From: Cristatella mucedo
Taxonomy: Eukaryota > Bryozoa > Phylactolaemata > Cristatellidae
NCBI GenBank assembly: GCA_009760855.2
Contig: WPIO01000289.1
Span: forward strand, 64,001 to 121,385
DNA length: 57,385 bases
Direction: 5' to 3'
Shown: positions 23,618-36,040 of the stretch, piece after piece
Layout of the letters: the number at the start of each line of letters is the position of its first letter
How positions within the stretch are numbered: position 1 is the stretch's first letter
Notes under the pieces: model-generated
What the model was told of the DNA's origin: nothing
The model's database searches: none
What the model saw: only the letters and a program-made list of their open reading frames with translations
Translations under genes and position numbers: made by a program

Positions 23618-25910
23618 GGTCGAGATACTAGCTGACACGCTCGACGAGTTTGCACCTCTAACAAAGCCCACTGTGCGCCCCCATTCAGACGGCCAATGGT
23701 ATACCACAGAGATTAAACAAGCCAAGTCTACTAAACGAAAGCTTGAAAAAGCATACAATAGATCCGGACTAACTGTCCATTTACAGTATATGAAGACTAC
23801 TGTAGGTCGTACCAATCGATCTTAGCAAAGGCTAAGTCTAGCTTCTATAGAAACATTGTTGAATCAAAGATGTACAATCCAAAATTGCTGATGTCGACAA
23901 TAAACCATATCCTCAGCCGTTCCCAGATTAGCTCCTTACCTGATGATCCTTGTGATGATCTAGCAGATTGCTTCTCTCGATTCTTTGTGCAGAAGATAGA
24001 CAAGATCAGGGAATCCATCCCTGCGATGACAACCTCCCCACTAGAATGCTATTCCTCGGTGCCTGGCTGCACCTTAATGTCTGCATTTAAGCAGGTCGCT
24101 AGTGATCTAGTCCTAAAGTTCGTATCTCAATCAAAGAAGACAACAAGTCCTCTGGACCCTATTGACACTGTCCTGCACATACGTTACATTGATCTGCTGC
24201 TGCCATGCATAACTAACATCATTTATATGTCATTAGCCTCAGGTCACGTCCCAGCACCTTTACAAAAAAGCTGTAGTAGGCCACTTCTCAAGAAAGCTAC
24301 ACTAGACCAAGAGAACTTAAGCAATTACCGCACATTCTCCCTTCTAACATTCCTATCAAAGACACTGGAACAGGTCGTGGTGGACCTGCTGAACTCCTAC
24401 ATCGAAACCTCACACCTTGCTAGTAAGTTCCAGTCTGGCTTTAGAGCTAATCATTCCACAGAGTTAGCATTGCTCCGGGTATACAACGACCTACTTAGGA
24501 ATGCAGACATGGGTAGAGTGTCTCTGCTTGTTTTGCTCGATCTTTCGGCAGTTTTTGATACCATCGATCACAAAGTTCTTCTAGAGCGCCTCTCATCTCG
24601 CCTGGGCATCACTGGCACTGCTCTGCAGTGGTTCAGGTCCTATCTCAGTGGGAGACTCCAGGGTATTGATGTGAATGGATAAAGATCATCTGAAGTACCT
24701 CTAAAATATGGAGTACCTCAGGGCTCAGTGCTAGGTCCGGTTCTTTTCACGGTTTATACTCTCCTCTTGCTGATGTGATTGCCAAGCACAGTCTAGGCTT
24801 TCACTTCTATGCGGATGACACTCAGTTGTACCTTTGCTTTGATCCTTCCCAGCCTTCGAGCACCTTTAATTCTCTCAACTCACTTGCTGTATGCATTGAT
24901 GACATCCGCACATGGATGGCAGCGAATTTTCTAAAACTAAACGATGATAAAACTAACTTACTAGTTATGGGCAAACCTAGTGTGATTCAGAGATTGGAAA
25001 GGCTGACTCTCAAAATTGGCTCTGGCAGCATATCTCCAGTCGAATCAGCTCGAAATCTAGGTGTCATATTCCAAAGCGACATCTCTTTAGACGACCATAT
25101 CAGCTCCACCGTCAAATCTGCCTATTTTCAGCTTTATAATATTTCTACAATTCGCACTTGTTTAGATAAGGTTACCACGTCCAAGTTGGTCCATGCATTC
25201 GTGACATTCCGTATCGACTTCTGCAACTCACTGCTTACTGGCCTACCAGCATGTGCGATCAGGCGATTGCAGGTGCAAATCTCTGCAACTAGACTTGTCT
25301 GTCGTGACTGTCGCAGTTGCCACATTACTTCACTTCTCGCTGACCTGCACTGGCTACCAGTCAAGCAACCGATTGAATTCAAGGTTTTGTCGCTCACTTT
25401 TAGGTCTCTTTATTCTATGGCTCCGACCTATCTTTCAGATATACTACTTCATCAGGCCAAGCATCGTACCACCCGCTTTTCGGAGTCCAACAGTCTACAA
25501 ACACCTCGTACAAACCTTAAATCCTTTGGAGACCGTGCATTTAGTTCGAATGTTCCCAAAGCTTGGAATTCATCCCGACCTGCGTCAGAACATCCCCTGA
25601 CCTGACCACATTTAAAAGGAACTTAAAAACACATCTATTTAGGAGAGCATATAGCGGGTCCCTGTGATTCGTCCTTGATGTGTTTATGCGTGCTGACACT
25701 TTGCATGCTGCCACTAACCACATTTGCATGCTGACCCTGTGCATGTCACCCCTAACCATGTTATTCATTTTGTTCGTTTTTCAAGCACGATTTTACTTAC
25801 AATTCAATTGCATTTCACTTTTCAACAAACGTAAAGCGCCTTGAAAGAGATTAAGTTCTCTGAGGGGCTTTATCAAGTGCATTATTTATATAATTATTAT
25901 TAGATACTTG
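23617..25910 (+). mobile_element. LINE family B copy, 5'-truncated, best RT of this family
   Basis: Starts after the endonuclease (LDEFAPLTKPTVRPHSDGQW), then RT: SNYRTFSLLTFLSKTLEQVV, LLDLSAVFDTIDHKVLLE (motif A), GVPQGSVLGPVLFTVYT (motif B), FHFYADDTQLYLCFDPSQ (motif C), NLGVIFQSDISLDDH and the thumb. Broken by a stop at 24680 and a frameshift near 24762, between motifs B and C. The 3' UTR ends in 'gagattaagttctctgaggg' and a short ATT tail. Confidence 0.88.
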
Positions 25911-25957
25911 ATTACAAGCTGGTACAGAACGAAAAGAGAAGGTTCATAAGAGAATAT

Positions 25958-26150
25958 TTAAACACTCTGAACTATGACTAGTCTTGCATAGTTTATCATA
26001 CCAATGATATTTTGAGCAAATTCATTATCGGATAACGCATTGATCACCTTTTCTGTAAACGTATCGTTAGCTGTTAATTTCGAGCGTTTTTTATTCTGAA
26101 CTTGTGAAATGACGCTATTAGCTGAACCAGTGAGAACAATCACAGGGGCT
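25958..26150 (-). CDS. Unassigned short ORF in the AT-rich island
   Basis: Preceded by an acceptor-like tttcaagtttccatag. The frame reads PVIVLTGSANSVISQVQNKK, then LTANDTFTEKVINALSDNEF, and ends IVQSV plus TAA. It could be a terminal exon or a decayed gene. No family recognised. Confidence 0.3.
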
Positions 26151-27340
26151 AAAACTATGGAAACTTGAAAAAATTAATTCAGCTCGTCTTTTTTAGAACT
26201 GATCATCGTGATAAGAGCACCTGTAGCGATTGTTAAGAATTAACATTTGAATGAAACTAACGTAACTTCAAACAAGATCTAAGCCTATCACTTACAGCTG
26301 TAACATAAACGTACTTTTTCTTAGAAAACTCTTCTCATAGGTTAAGAATCTACTTCTTTTGATTATTCATCATATTCTTAATTGCTAAATTAAAAATATT
26401 CCAAAGAACAATCAATCTGAAGAAAAAGGATAAACTATGTCTGTGTAACTAAAATTTGGCTGTGATTATATGTCACGGATCAAATTATAATACTTGATCG
26501 AAACCAGGTTTGTTAATCTGGACATGTATGGATAAAGTGTACGATTCTAATCAGTAGTCGAATCAAAATAGTAGTTTTAATGAGTGTAAAACTAGAACTC
26601 ATTTCGCATGAACACCCTTTGACAACTATAGAGTAATCGCATTGGAAGCTTGGTGTTACTTTAAAGTTAACCATGACATTAAGGACAACTTCTAGATAAT
26701 CTTAAACCATAATGCAAGGTAAAAGTGAACTTCCAATAGGTCTTGAGATATCGAAATGTCTCCTTATGCGAATTATAGCATCTTGATTCATTACATATCT
26801 ATCCGTTTTCTATGTAAAAAAGACAAAGTAGCTCGAACTAATACTTTCCTTTACCACGTGGAATTCCGTTCTTACGCGTTCCAGGAGTAAAATCAGTAGT
26901 AATTGATTCCATTTTATGATCTAATAAACTATTACATAAATTAATTTTGGTTCTCATCTGATATAACCAAAAATCAAGACTTGGAAAGTTACTCATTCCG
27001 TGTACACCTATAGAAATATTTCCTTTAAATGAAAATGATTACCTCTCTTTTGCTGCTGAACCTAGTATTGCTTCGTAAGCAATGCTATCCTTCTGCTGCA
27101 AGACCTAGTATCAGGTTTGTTTTGTAAAACTGAATGTATATGCTACCATATTTTCCCGATGGCAATAACCTGGTTTATCATGATAACGATGGTGCGAGCT
27201 GACTGAGATAACTACCTGAATATTAATCCAAACGATACACAAATATGCTAACAATATCGGGCACGTCGAGTCCTCTTTGTGAGAAGAAAGACAGAGATTT
27301 AGAAAAAAAGATTTTCTATTTTGCGAGTGCACAGCGGCTG
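25960..27340. other. AT-rich island with two unusual minus-strand ORFs
   Basis: Flanked by a LINE B 3' end, but itself LINE-free and richer in A+T. It holds the short frames at 26838-27030 and 25958-26150 (minus). There is an inverted repeat (aaattgagcctattttt / aaatagcttaattt) near 27368-27405 at its right side. Confidence 0.4.
26838..27030 (-). CDS. Unassigned short ORF in the AT-rich island
   Basis: About 64 codons open, ending TAG at 26838. It includes GVHGMSNFPSLDFWLYQMR and ends FTPGTRKNGIPRGKGKY. The basic Gly/Arg/Lys C-terminus and aromatic core look protein-like. No family recognised; it has no clear start or acceptor. It may be a fragment of a foreign or selfish element. Confidence 0.3.
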
Positions 27341-27484
27341 ACCAGATCCAGAGCAGGGATCGATCACGAAAATTGAGCCTATTTTTTCGAGAAATAGCTT
27401 AATTTGATGGCTGATTTGAGACAAACACTGATGCCTTCTTATCGCGCCCCACAGAGCGTATCTTCACGCTCGGATAAGCCGTCT

Positions 27485-27736
27485 TCACCGATGTTCTTTC
27501 TTTCTGCCACGAGTCTGTGCCATATCGGATGCCGCAGCTAACTGTGCATCAATATTATCAGAATCTTCGTCCTCACTATCAGCGATGTTATTTGTCAAGG
27601 CTGGCTAACCCGTCAGATCTTGGACAGGGGTCGACGTGTACTTCTTTAACAAAGAACTCAGCTTTTTCACTGTCAAACCTAAGACAGGGTTTCCCTCCAG
27701 TTTCAGTGCATCGATCGATACGCCTTTAATCGATTG
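27485..27736 (-). pseudogene. Decayed ORF with acidic then basic C-terminus
   Basis: One minus frame reads KLEGNPVLGLTVKKLSSLL, then after a single TAG (27605-27607) continues NNIADSEDEDSDNIDAQ and ends TRGRKKEHR plus TGA. The acidic cluster followed by Arg/Lys suggests a nuclear protein, possibly a transposase relative. I cannot name it. Either a one-stop pseudogene or two unrelated frames. Confidence 0.3.
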
Positions 27737-28099
27737 TCACTGCTACCCAGGCGAGCAATGACTCAGCGATTCACGACCTCCTGCATAATCTTTACAGACC
27801 AGCTGGTGGTAATGAATTTCCCGGGAAATTATTCAAAGAACTCTCACCCCAGTTTCGTTGAGTTTATAAGAACGTTAATGCCAACATCTTTTATATAGTC
27901 AGTATAGCAGACCGTAGCTTGCATCCTTTCATTGAGCGCTTATGCAGGTAGTTATTCAGATTGCTTCGAAACGGTTCTGAGGGTGCTGCTCGTTAGTCAG
28001 GTCAATGTTGTTTTCGACTTCGAAACGCTATATTTTCTAGAGCAGCAATATGTAAAATAAATAGTTAATTGCGGTTCTACTCACGAAAATTTGGTAATC

Positions 28100-28632
28100 C
28101 GGGTTACTGCTGAAAGAGCTAGTATGGTTGCCGGTTGAGCAAAGGATACACAGCAAAATTCTTACGCTGACCCACAAGGCCCGCCACGGCTTGGCTCCTT
28201 CGTACCTAGCTGAGCCGCTGCACCAGTTTCAGCCTGTCCGTGCCCTCAGGTCCTGTGTGGATAATAAATTAGTTGTCCCATTCCTCAACTTAAAGACAGT
28301 TGGCGACTGAAGCTTTAGCTCTGCAGGTCCTAGACTGTGGAACTCGCTTCCACTATTCTTGCTCAACGACAACTACTCTCCTACTGCCGACTATGGCACA
28401 TCCTTTTCAGCGGTCCTGAGCTGCTACTTCTATGATAATCACAACCTCAACTGCTCTCCTGACTCTGCTATGCTTCCCACTTTCTCTTTGCTGCGTGAGA
28501 CGAAGTCTGTTGGCTAGCGAATGCGTTCCGAAAGCGAATTAGGCTGTGAGTGGGCTATACAAAACTCTTCTGCGTAACGCCCACATGGTCTTTATGACTT
28601 TGTGGAGTTACAGACGGAGATACATACTGCCA
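28100..28632 (+). mobile_element. LINE family A 3' fragment
   Basis: Contains the thumb end (LPVEQRIHSKILTLTHKARH) and a well-preserved 3' UTR ending 'gtggagttacagacggagat'. 5'-truncated. Confidence 0.85.
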
Positions 28633-28829
28633 TCGGGCTCATGTCACGGAGGTTCATATCAACTACCGCTTTAAACAGTTTTTTGAAGTGGTGAAGAACG
28701 AGCGTAGCCATGGCTAGAACCTGTATAAGCGGTCTGAAGATCCACCATCATAAGGTAACGTATAAGTTTTTCTCTGCTTATTCTGTGTTAAAAGCATCGT
28801 CTCATGCCTCCCTGCACGCTATCCCTCAA

Positions 28830-31700
28830 GAACTGATGTGAATCACGCACACTTGGTGGTCCTTTGGCCATCTATCACCCTGGCAGTCCAACTTATTGCC
28901 AGTCTTTGGAATGCTCAGTTAATGTGCATTAAACCCCTAATGATGTGGGAGAGGGTTAATGTTGGCAATCTCGACCTACATGCATCAACCGAGACCTGGC
29001 TGAAATTTACTAACAGTCCAAATATAATCCAAGCTACACCGACGGGATAATCTCTCTTTCATACCTCTAGATCAATAAAAACCTGAGGAGTCGCTATCGT
29101 TGCATGTTCCTCATTTGGTTACGAATCATTTGTAGTCCTCTTGAAGCAATCTCTTGAATCTCTAATTTTAAGTAACTCTAGCAACAAGCTGCCAACATTG
29201 GCCGCATAATATTGCCCACCAGGTTCGAAGCCCTTCTTTATCAGAGATTTCTCTGAACTCATTTATATTCTGTGTGTCGTAAATCGATCATTCATCACTA
29301 TGAGTGATTTCAAAATTCATTTTGATGACTAAAATGAAGCCATATGCTCTGAATTTCATGAACTTTTCCTGAACTGACTGACTCTATTTCTCTTGTGGCT
29401 CGTGTGCTTGACCCCATTAACAACAAGGGTCACACACTGAATCAGATATTCTCCTACAAGTGTACCCGATCACTCGATACTACTACCGAATCCTGCTTCG
29501 ATACTAATACCGAATCGTCTGATCATATGCAGATCCCATTCAATATACAGTGTGAGCCCTCCTCCACATCCAAAATCATCTGTGAATCGCCAAACCTAAG
29601 AAACCTTAATACCGATGTTATAGGAGCGAAAATATCTTCTTCGCCCTTGCTGCTCAAGCCTCCATCCGATCTGTCATCATCGGTAGAATCGTACAACACG
29701 ACACACACTGACGTGCTTAACGAATTAGCACCACCGACTAAGCGTGATGTAAGCATTCACCCAGACACATTTTTGAATCACAGGTGAATAATCCAAAAGT
29801 ATTTGTGTCTAGCATCAACGATGCACCTAATAGATCCAAGGCTAGCTCCTTCTCAAGTGATCCTCGTCGTTACCTTGCCGATCGCGTCTTGAACATCTAT
29901 TTCAGAAAGAAAGACAATATGGCAGAGATCGTACATAAAGTTTCAGAATCCCATTGGGACTGATATCCCTCAGTTAAATCAACACAGGGCTCGTGCCCAT
30001 CCATTCCGTGCACCACCTCGGTGTCAACTTTCATTGAGGCCACGAGTGACATAATCCTGAAACTGCTCTCCAGTCAAAGAAGACTAACATAATAAATATG
30101 CCGTAAAACTCGGGTCAGGAAGGTGCACATTTTAGTAAGGCTGTTGTGAGGTCACCAGTTAAGAAAGCAAGATAGACCAAAATGACTAGAGCAGTTAACG
30201 TCAAGTCTGTCTTCTCTCCTTCCTATCGAAGATACTGAAACGAGTTGTGGCGGAGCAACTGCTCTTATTTTGAGACCTCAAACTTACCAAGTAGTTTCCA
30301 ATTGGCCTTAGAGCAAATGATTCGTCAGTATCACTATCCCTCGTCAATAATTACTTCAGTCAACATTGCTTAGAGTGTGTAATAACTCTCTTAAAAATGC
30401 AGACTTGCGTCAAGTTTCTCTGCTTGATCTTTTGGTAGCATTTGATACTAATGATCACAACGCCCTTCTAAAGCGTCTCGACTCCTGAGAATCAATAGTA
30501 CTGCATTGAACGGTTCAAGTCCCATCCCAGTGGGATATTCCAGAGTATTGATGTGACAGTGCAAGGATAGTCCAATGAACCACTTAAATACTGATACATC
30601 AGGGTGCTGTGTTCGATGAGCTTCTTTTCATCATGTATACTGTGCCTCTCTTCGATGTGATCGCCAAGCAAAATCTAGGCTTTCGCTTCGACGGAAATGA
30701 CACGCTCTGGTACTTTTTACATAGATCCCTCTGAGGCCGTCTAGCACGTCAAATTCTCTTCACAACCTTGCTGCATATGTTGATGACCTCTGCACACGAA
30801 TGACAGCCAACTTTCTTAGAGTAGATAACAAAAAAACAGACTTACCAGTTATATGGACCACAGTGTGATTCAGAAATAAGAAAGTCTAACGCTTAAAATC
30901 GCCTGGGCCAGGAAATCTCCAGTTGAATCTGCAAGTAATCTAGGTGTGCAGTTCCAAAGTGTCCTTTCATTAGACGATCGTATCAGCCACACAGTCAAGT
31001 CTACATACTTGCAGCTACATGACATTCCATATATTTGGTCTTGCTTAGAAAGGAATACTAAATCTTTACAGGTCAATGCATTTGTGACATCCCGTCTCGA
31101 CTTCTGTAACTCTCTGCTTGCTGGTCTCCCGGCACGTACAATGAGGCCCTTAAAGTTGGTACAAAACTCTGCTTCTAGGCTCGTCTGTCCTGTTGTTGCA
31201 ACTACGGCATCTCACCACTTCTTGCCGACCTGTAGTCGGCTGCTAATCAAACAGCACATCGAATTCAAGGTTATGTCACTTACTTGACGGCCCCTCTATT
31301 CTCTGGCTCCAGCCTACCTATCGAACTAATCATCCAGTCGAAGAATGGTACAACTTGCTCTTTTAACTCGAATCGCTTAGCCATGCCTCGTACGAACCTC
31401 AAAACCGTTGTATGAAGCCGTGTCTTTACTTTCAGTGCTCCTGAAGCCTGTAACTCACTCTCTATGCACGTCAGTCAGCTGACATGATAAAGTTTAAAAA
31501 GAAGCTTATAACGCATAGGTTTACTGCAGCATTTGGCGGGTCTTCGTGATTCGTCTTTCATGTGCATCCACCTGGTTACAATGGAACTGCTGCTTGGGGA
31601 TGTTACTATTAATCATTTGGGAATGGTTCCTATTGGGCATCTACAATGGGCCTAGAAAGTGATTCAGTTATCTAAGGGTACTCTTCAAATATATTATTAT
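28830..31700 (+). mobile_element. LINE family B copy, long and decayed
   Basis: Endonuclease start (LDLHASTETWLKFTNSP at 28970) and a later EN segment (29395-29787, DPINNKGHTLNQIFSYKC). RT follows from about 29900, with motif A at 30420-30460 and LDDRISHTVKSTYLQLHDI at 30960. The 3' UTR ends in (ATT)n at 31690. Many stops and indels. It is the only family B copy here with the endonuclease start visible. Confidence 0.75.
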
Positions 31701-32075
31701 TATTATTAACAGTTTGAATCTTAGGTTCTTTATTTCTAACCATTATCAAGGTAGTTATTTCATTCCATTATGCAGACATCAATTATACAAAAAAGAGTAT
31801 GTAATACACAGCATTCTGCTCAGTAGCACTTATAAATTGTCAAGCAGATTGGAGGGTTGTACATGTCAGCTTCCTTTGGAGGGTTGGGTTTTCACGTATT
31901 TGAGTGGTGCATTAGTGAACGACACTATACATGAAAGATGATTCACATGGAATCTCCAGTCATTCTACCACTTATCTCTATCACTTAGTATAAGCCAGTT
32001 TCCAATCGCTCGTAAGCATGTTCGTCTGAAACTAAAAATTGCAGAATAAGCTTATAAACGAAGATTTATAATAAA
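31701..32075. other. Unassigned sequence between LINE B copies
   Basis: A 75-codon + frame (31714-31941) has no recognisable motif. Nothing else seen. Confidence 0.35.
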
Positions 32076-34505
32076 GTCCATGAGAATTATACGTAAAAAT
32101 AGCCAAATTCATGCATTGGGGGACTCATTTTCTCTTTTTGCTAATACACGTGACCCTCACATGAAGAGAAACACACTTGACCAAGTTTTCTCCGACGACG
32201 GCATGCACTCGCCACCTATTATAACCAAACTCTGCTTATCTGACCACACGGGGATATCATTGAGTGTAGAGTATGTGCCCTCCCCAACATCTGAAGTTTA
32301 GTGTGGATTACAAAACCTTACGATCATAGACATCGATCTTAACCGTTTGAGAACACTTTCTTTGCCCCTGCTGCTCAATCCCCCTTCCAACCTGTCACCG
32401 TTGGAATATTGCTACAACACGATAATAGCTAACATAATGGACAATTGTGTATCTATGACTAAGTGCCTAATGCACTCTCACCTAAATGGCCTATAGTTTA
32501 CTGTAAAAATTCAATTAATTTGGTCTACTAAGCTCAAGCTTGAAAAAATGTATGGAAAGGTCAGGACTGACAGTCCACTGACAGGCACACGACGACTAAT
32601 GTAGATCGTACCTATCATCGATCCAAGCAAAGGCCAATTCTTACAGCTATAAAACATGGTTGAATCACATAAGAGAGTCATAAGTACTGATGACGACGAC
32701 CAAGCATCTCATTAACCGTTCCCAGGTTAGCTCATTACCAAGCAACCATTGTGATAATCTAGCTGATCGTTTTTCTAGCTCCTTTGTCAAAAAACAGACG
32801 TGGTCCGGCAGTCCATCCCTAGTGTGGTAGCAACCCGCTGGAATCCTGTAACTCAATTCTATGCCATACCTTAATGTTTACATTCAAGGAGGAAACGAAT
32901 GACCTCGTTCTGGAGCTCATATCCCGATCGAAGAAGACACCTAGTCCTGTAGCATCTTTTACCACTGTTCTGCTTCTACGATGCCTAGATCAACTGCCAC
33001 CATGCATAACTGACATCATAAATATGTCACTAGTCTCAGATCATGTTCCGCCACCTCTCAAAAAGGCTGTAGTCGGGCCACTACTCAAGGAAGTAACCAG
33101 AGACCAAGAAAGATTAAGCGACTTCCATCGAGGTGTCACTTCTACGGTTTCAATAGAAAATATCGGAACGAGTCCTGAAAAACCAGCTGAACACCCATCT
33201 GTTGAAGTTGTAAACGTTGTCAGCAAGCTCCAGTCTAGTTTTTGAGCTAATTATTCCAAAAATTCAGCATTAAAAGGGTGTCTATCTAACTTTCAGAAAT
33301 GAATGCGTTGGTAATCCCCTTTTGCTTGTCTTTGTTGATCTTTTGGCAGCGTTTGATACTGTCGGCAATTAATCAGTAAGTTCTTCTAGAGTACATGCTT
33401 CCTGTTTTCTGCACATCATTGTCAAACCACTAAAGCGGTTAAAGTCTTATCTCAGTGGTAGACTCCGGCATGTTAATGTGAACAGAGAAAGATCACATGA
33501 AGAGCCACTACAGTATGGGGTACCTCAGGGCTCTGAGCTTGGTCTGAGTCTCTTAACAGTTTATAGTCTCCCTTTGCCAACGTCATCGCCAAGGACAACG
33601 TTTAAGTTATATGCATATGACAATCAGTTGTACATTTGCTTTGATCCTACCGAGCCCTCGAGCTTGACAAGCTCTCTTAACTCCTTTCCTGCATGTCTTT
33701 CTGACATCTGCACATGGATGGCAGCAAACCTTCTAGGATTAATTGGCGATAAAACCAACTTGATACCTATAGGAAAACTTAGTGTCACTCAGAAGTGGGA
33801 AAATCTAGCACTTAACATTGGCTCTGCCAGCATATCGCTTGCTGGACCTGCAAGAAAAAACTAGGTGTTCTGTTCCATAGTGACCTTGCTCTCGACGACC
33901 AAATTAGCTCCAAAATGAGGTCTGCTACTATTTGCTATTAGAAGCTTTAAAAAGAAAACAATCAAGCCGGCTTTTAGAGAAATACTGCATCCGAATTGGT
34001 CCATACGTTTTAATCGTCTCAACTCTATTTTTCAACTTAACGCTTGTTTATCTACCATAAAATGCTACCATGCACTTCCAGTTGGTGCAAAACCATAAAG
34101 CCAGGCATGTTAGTCTGCTGAGTCCTATTTTTCATATCGCACCACTTCTCACCGATCTCCAGTGACCAACCGTCAAACAATGCCTTGACTGTTAAGTTCT
34201 GCCACTCATTTTTACTTCCCACCAATTTTTTAGCTCTAACCTACCTATCAAAACTAGTCTCCCACTAGGCTAGATATCTCCATGTCAGACTTTCAGTATG
34301 CCAAACTGTCACTACTCTGATGCAGTATTTATTGGTGACGTTTGTACTTGTATGGTAGCCAACTTTCTCTCATCGAACGACGATAAATCCTACTTCTGAG
34401 TTTCGGGAAAACCTAGAGTAACACATACATTGGAAAAACTATCCTTCAGTGCTAACACTGCGAGAAAATCGTTTGCAGCATCTACACGAGAATAAGGTGT
34501 TCTTT
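32076..34505 (+). mobile_element. LINE family B copy (possibly two fused fragments), decayed
   Basis: EN end (DPHMKRNTLDQVFSDDG, LCLSDHTGISLSVEY), RT from 32870, motif B region (YGVPQGSELGLSLLTVYS) at 33510, a degenerate motif C (KLYAYDNQLYICFDP) at 33605 and the thumb. The post-catalytic block recurs at 34310-34500, so a second partial copy is fused or nested. Confidence 0.7.
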
Positions 34506-34507
34506 AA

Positions 34508-34612
34508 AAATAGTAATAATGATAATGATGCACTTGATAGAACGCTCTCGGTGAACTCAATCTCTCTCTAGAAGCTTTACATTTGCTGCAAAGGAAACTC
34601 GATCAAATGGTC
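34508..34612 (-). mobile_element. LINE family B 3' terminal fragment, reverse orientation
   Basis: The reverse complement matches the family B end (tttgcagcaaatgtaaagct, agagagattgagttc) with a short (ATT)n tail at 34508. A very short 5'-truncated insertion among + copies. Confidence 0.75.
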
Positions 34613-34919
34613 AGTGGTAGCATGCTCAATAAACAAGAATTGCATGGTTAGGGTGACATGTACAGAGCCAGCATGCAAGTATGGTTATATGCCGCATAAT
34701 AAAATAAAAGTGGCTTTTCCTAGGAAAGCCATGTCCACCAGCAATCCAGGCTTGCTTACTTTCAGCTATGTAAATTGGGACAAATTTAGGTTGATTTTAG
34801 ACAGAATAATATTGCATGTTAGTTGGTGCTCGAATATGTGAAATCCCGTTTTTATTTAAGCAGCTCACTATTTTAAGGTCTTACGGCTAGTAAAAGTAGG
34901 TTTATACGTATAATAAATT

Positions 34920-35715
34920 TTACAGCAAGGCTTGTTAGTACGAGCTCTGCAGTTGCAAAGTTGTACAGCTTCTCTTCGAGCTCCACTGGCTCCTATTTAA
35001 AAACTATTGACTTCAAGATTGTGTAACTCACTTTTGGTTTCTTCGTTCACTTGCTCTTCCCTAGACATAAGAGCTACTTTCAAATCTTGTTAGGCACTTC
35101 TACATTGTGGCGAAGCCAGGATTGCAATGCCTGTTTGGCATGGGATCTGGGGGACTTCCGTGTAAGGGCTTACACTGTAGACGGTTTTTTGCATCTCTGT
35201 CACGTGAACCGAGCCCGGCTGGGTATCGTGCAGCCTGGCCAAGCCCCAAGAAGCAAGCCAGGGCACATGTGAAGAGGCTCGCCGCCCGACCGGGCGTCAG
35301 ACTCGGCTCCCATCTACTAGGCCATGGGGGTGAGAGCTGCTACCCCTGCAGTTCCTTGGCTACCCCTCTTGCCTAATATCATCCTTTCGTCTGAATCCAG
35401 TTTTACACCTGCTCACGTAACCACTTCAACTACGACGGAGAGAGCCTTAAGTTTGTGTGCTCATAAAGACTGGAACTTAGTCCCCACTGAAATCGCAACA
35501 TCAACTGACTTGACATTAAAAAGATGATGAAAAATGCACATATTCCTCACATAATTCTCTCGGGGCTTGCACATTGTTCTTCGTGTGCTTACACTTGTTG
35601 ATATCGATCATGTCATTGAATACCATATCATAATGCTTCCTTTACGGCATATGTTAAGTGCCTAGAAAGACATTACAATTCTCTGAAGGTGATCTAAAAA
35701 TGTAACTTTTTATTA
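34920..35715 (+). mobile_element. LINE family B 3' fragment with a GC-rich insert
   Basis: The thumb region (34930-35100) and the 3' UTR (35390-35715) are family B. The middle, 35105-35385, is unrelated and GC-rich. Its tail lies just beyond the 3' end of the receptor gene. Confidence 0.65.
35105..35385. mobile_element. GC-rich insert in LINE B, unknown family
   Basis: About 280 bp, abruptly GC-rich (gcccgaccgggcgtcagac) against AT-rich LINE flanks. No tRNA boxes or terminal repeats that I could define. Confidence 0.4.
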
Positions 35716-35930
35716 TCAAGTCTAAAAACTGTGCACACTACCCTATGTAAAATAAATTAATTACGTTACCATAATTTTAGCCAAAGAAGTAGTCAATGCC
35801 AACGTAGCCCAAATATACCGGACACGAGACGCTTCCTTTCAAATGACAAGTGACATCCCAGTAGTACTGCTACAACCACATCTTCCACAGCTTTGACAAG
35901 AAATGCCCCTGCGGTAAAACAGGAGTTTCT

Positions 35931-36040
35931 TTACTTACATGTGACAGATTGGCATAGTGAGGCGTACTGGCCCGGTTTAGAATCGCTCGTTCTTTCATCA
36001 TTGGATAAAACGTAAGCAATGTCCACCGAATCAAGATTAC
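35931..36040 (-). CDS. Receptor tail exon with YASL motif; probable C-terminus
   Basis: Acceptor gcatttaccgtag after an 80-nt intron; starts in phase 1 and reads NLDSVDIAYVLSNDE, then SDSKPGQYASLCQSVTCK and TAA at 35931-35933. YASL is another YxxL motif. The stop overlaps a consensus donor (T|gtaagt at 35939/35938). If that donor is used, an acceptor at 35891 would join a further reading frame ending at 35793, via a 48-nt intron. The simple reading is that this is the last coding exon. Confidence 0.65.

Noticed and set aside
35793-35908. Further receptor exon using the acceptor at 35909
   Set aside because: It would need a 30-nt intron, too short; the alternative acceptor at 35891 is kept only as a possibility.
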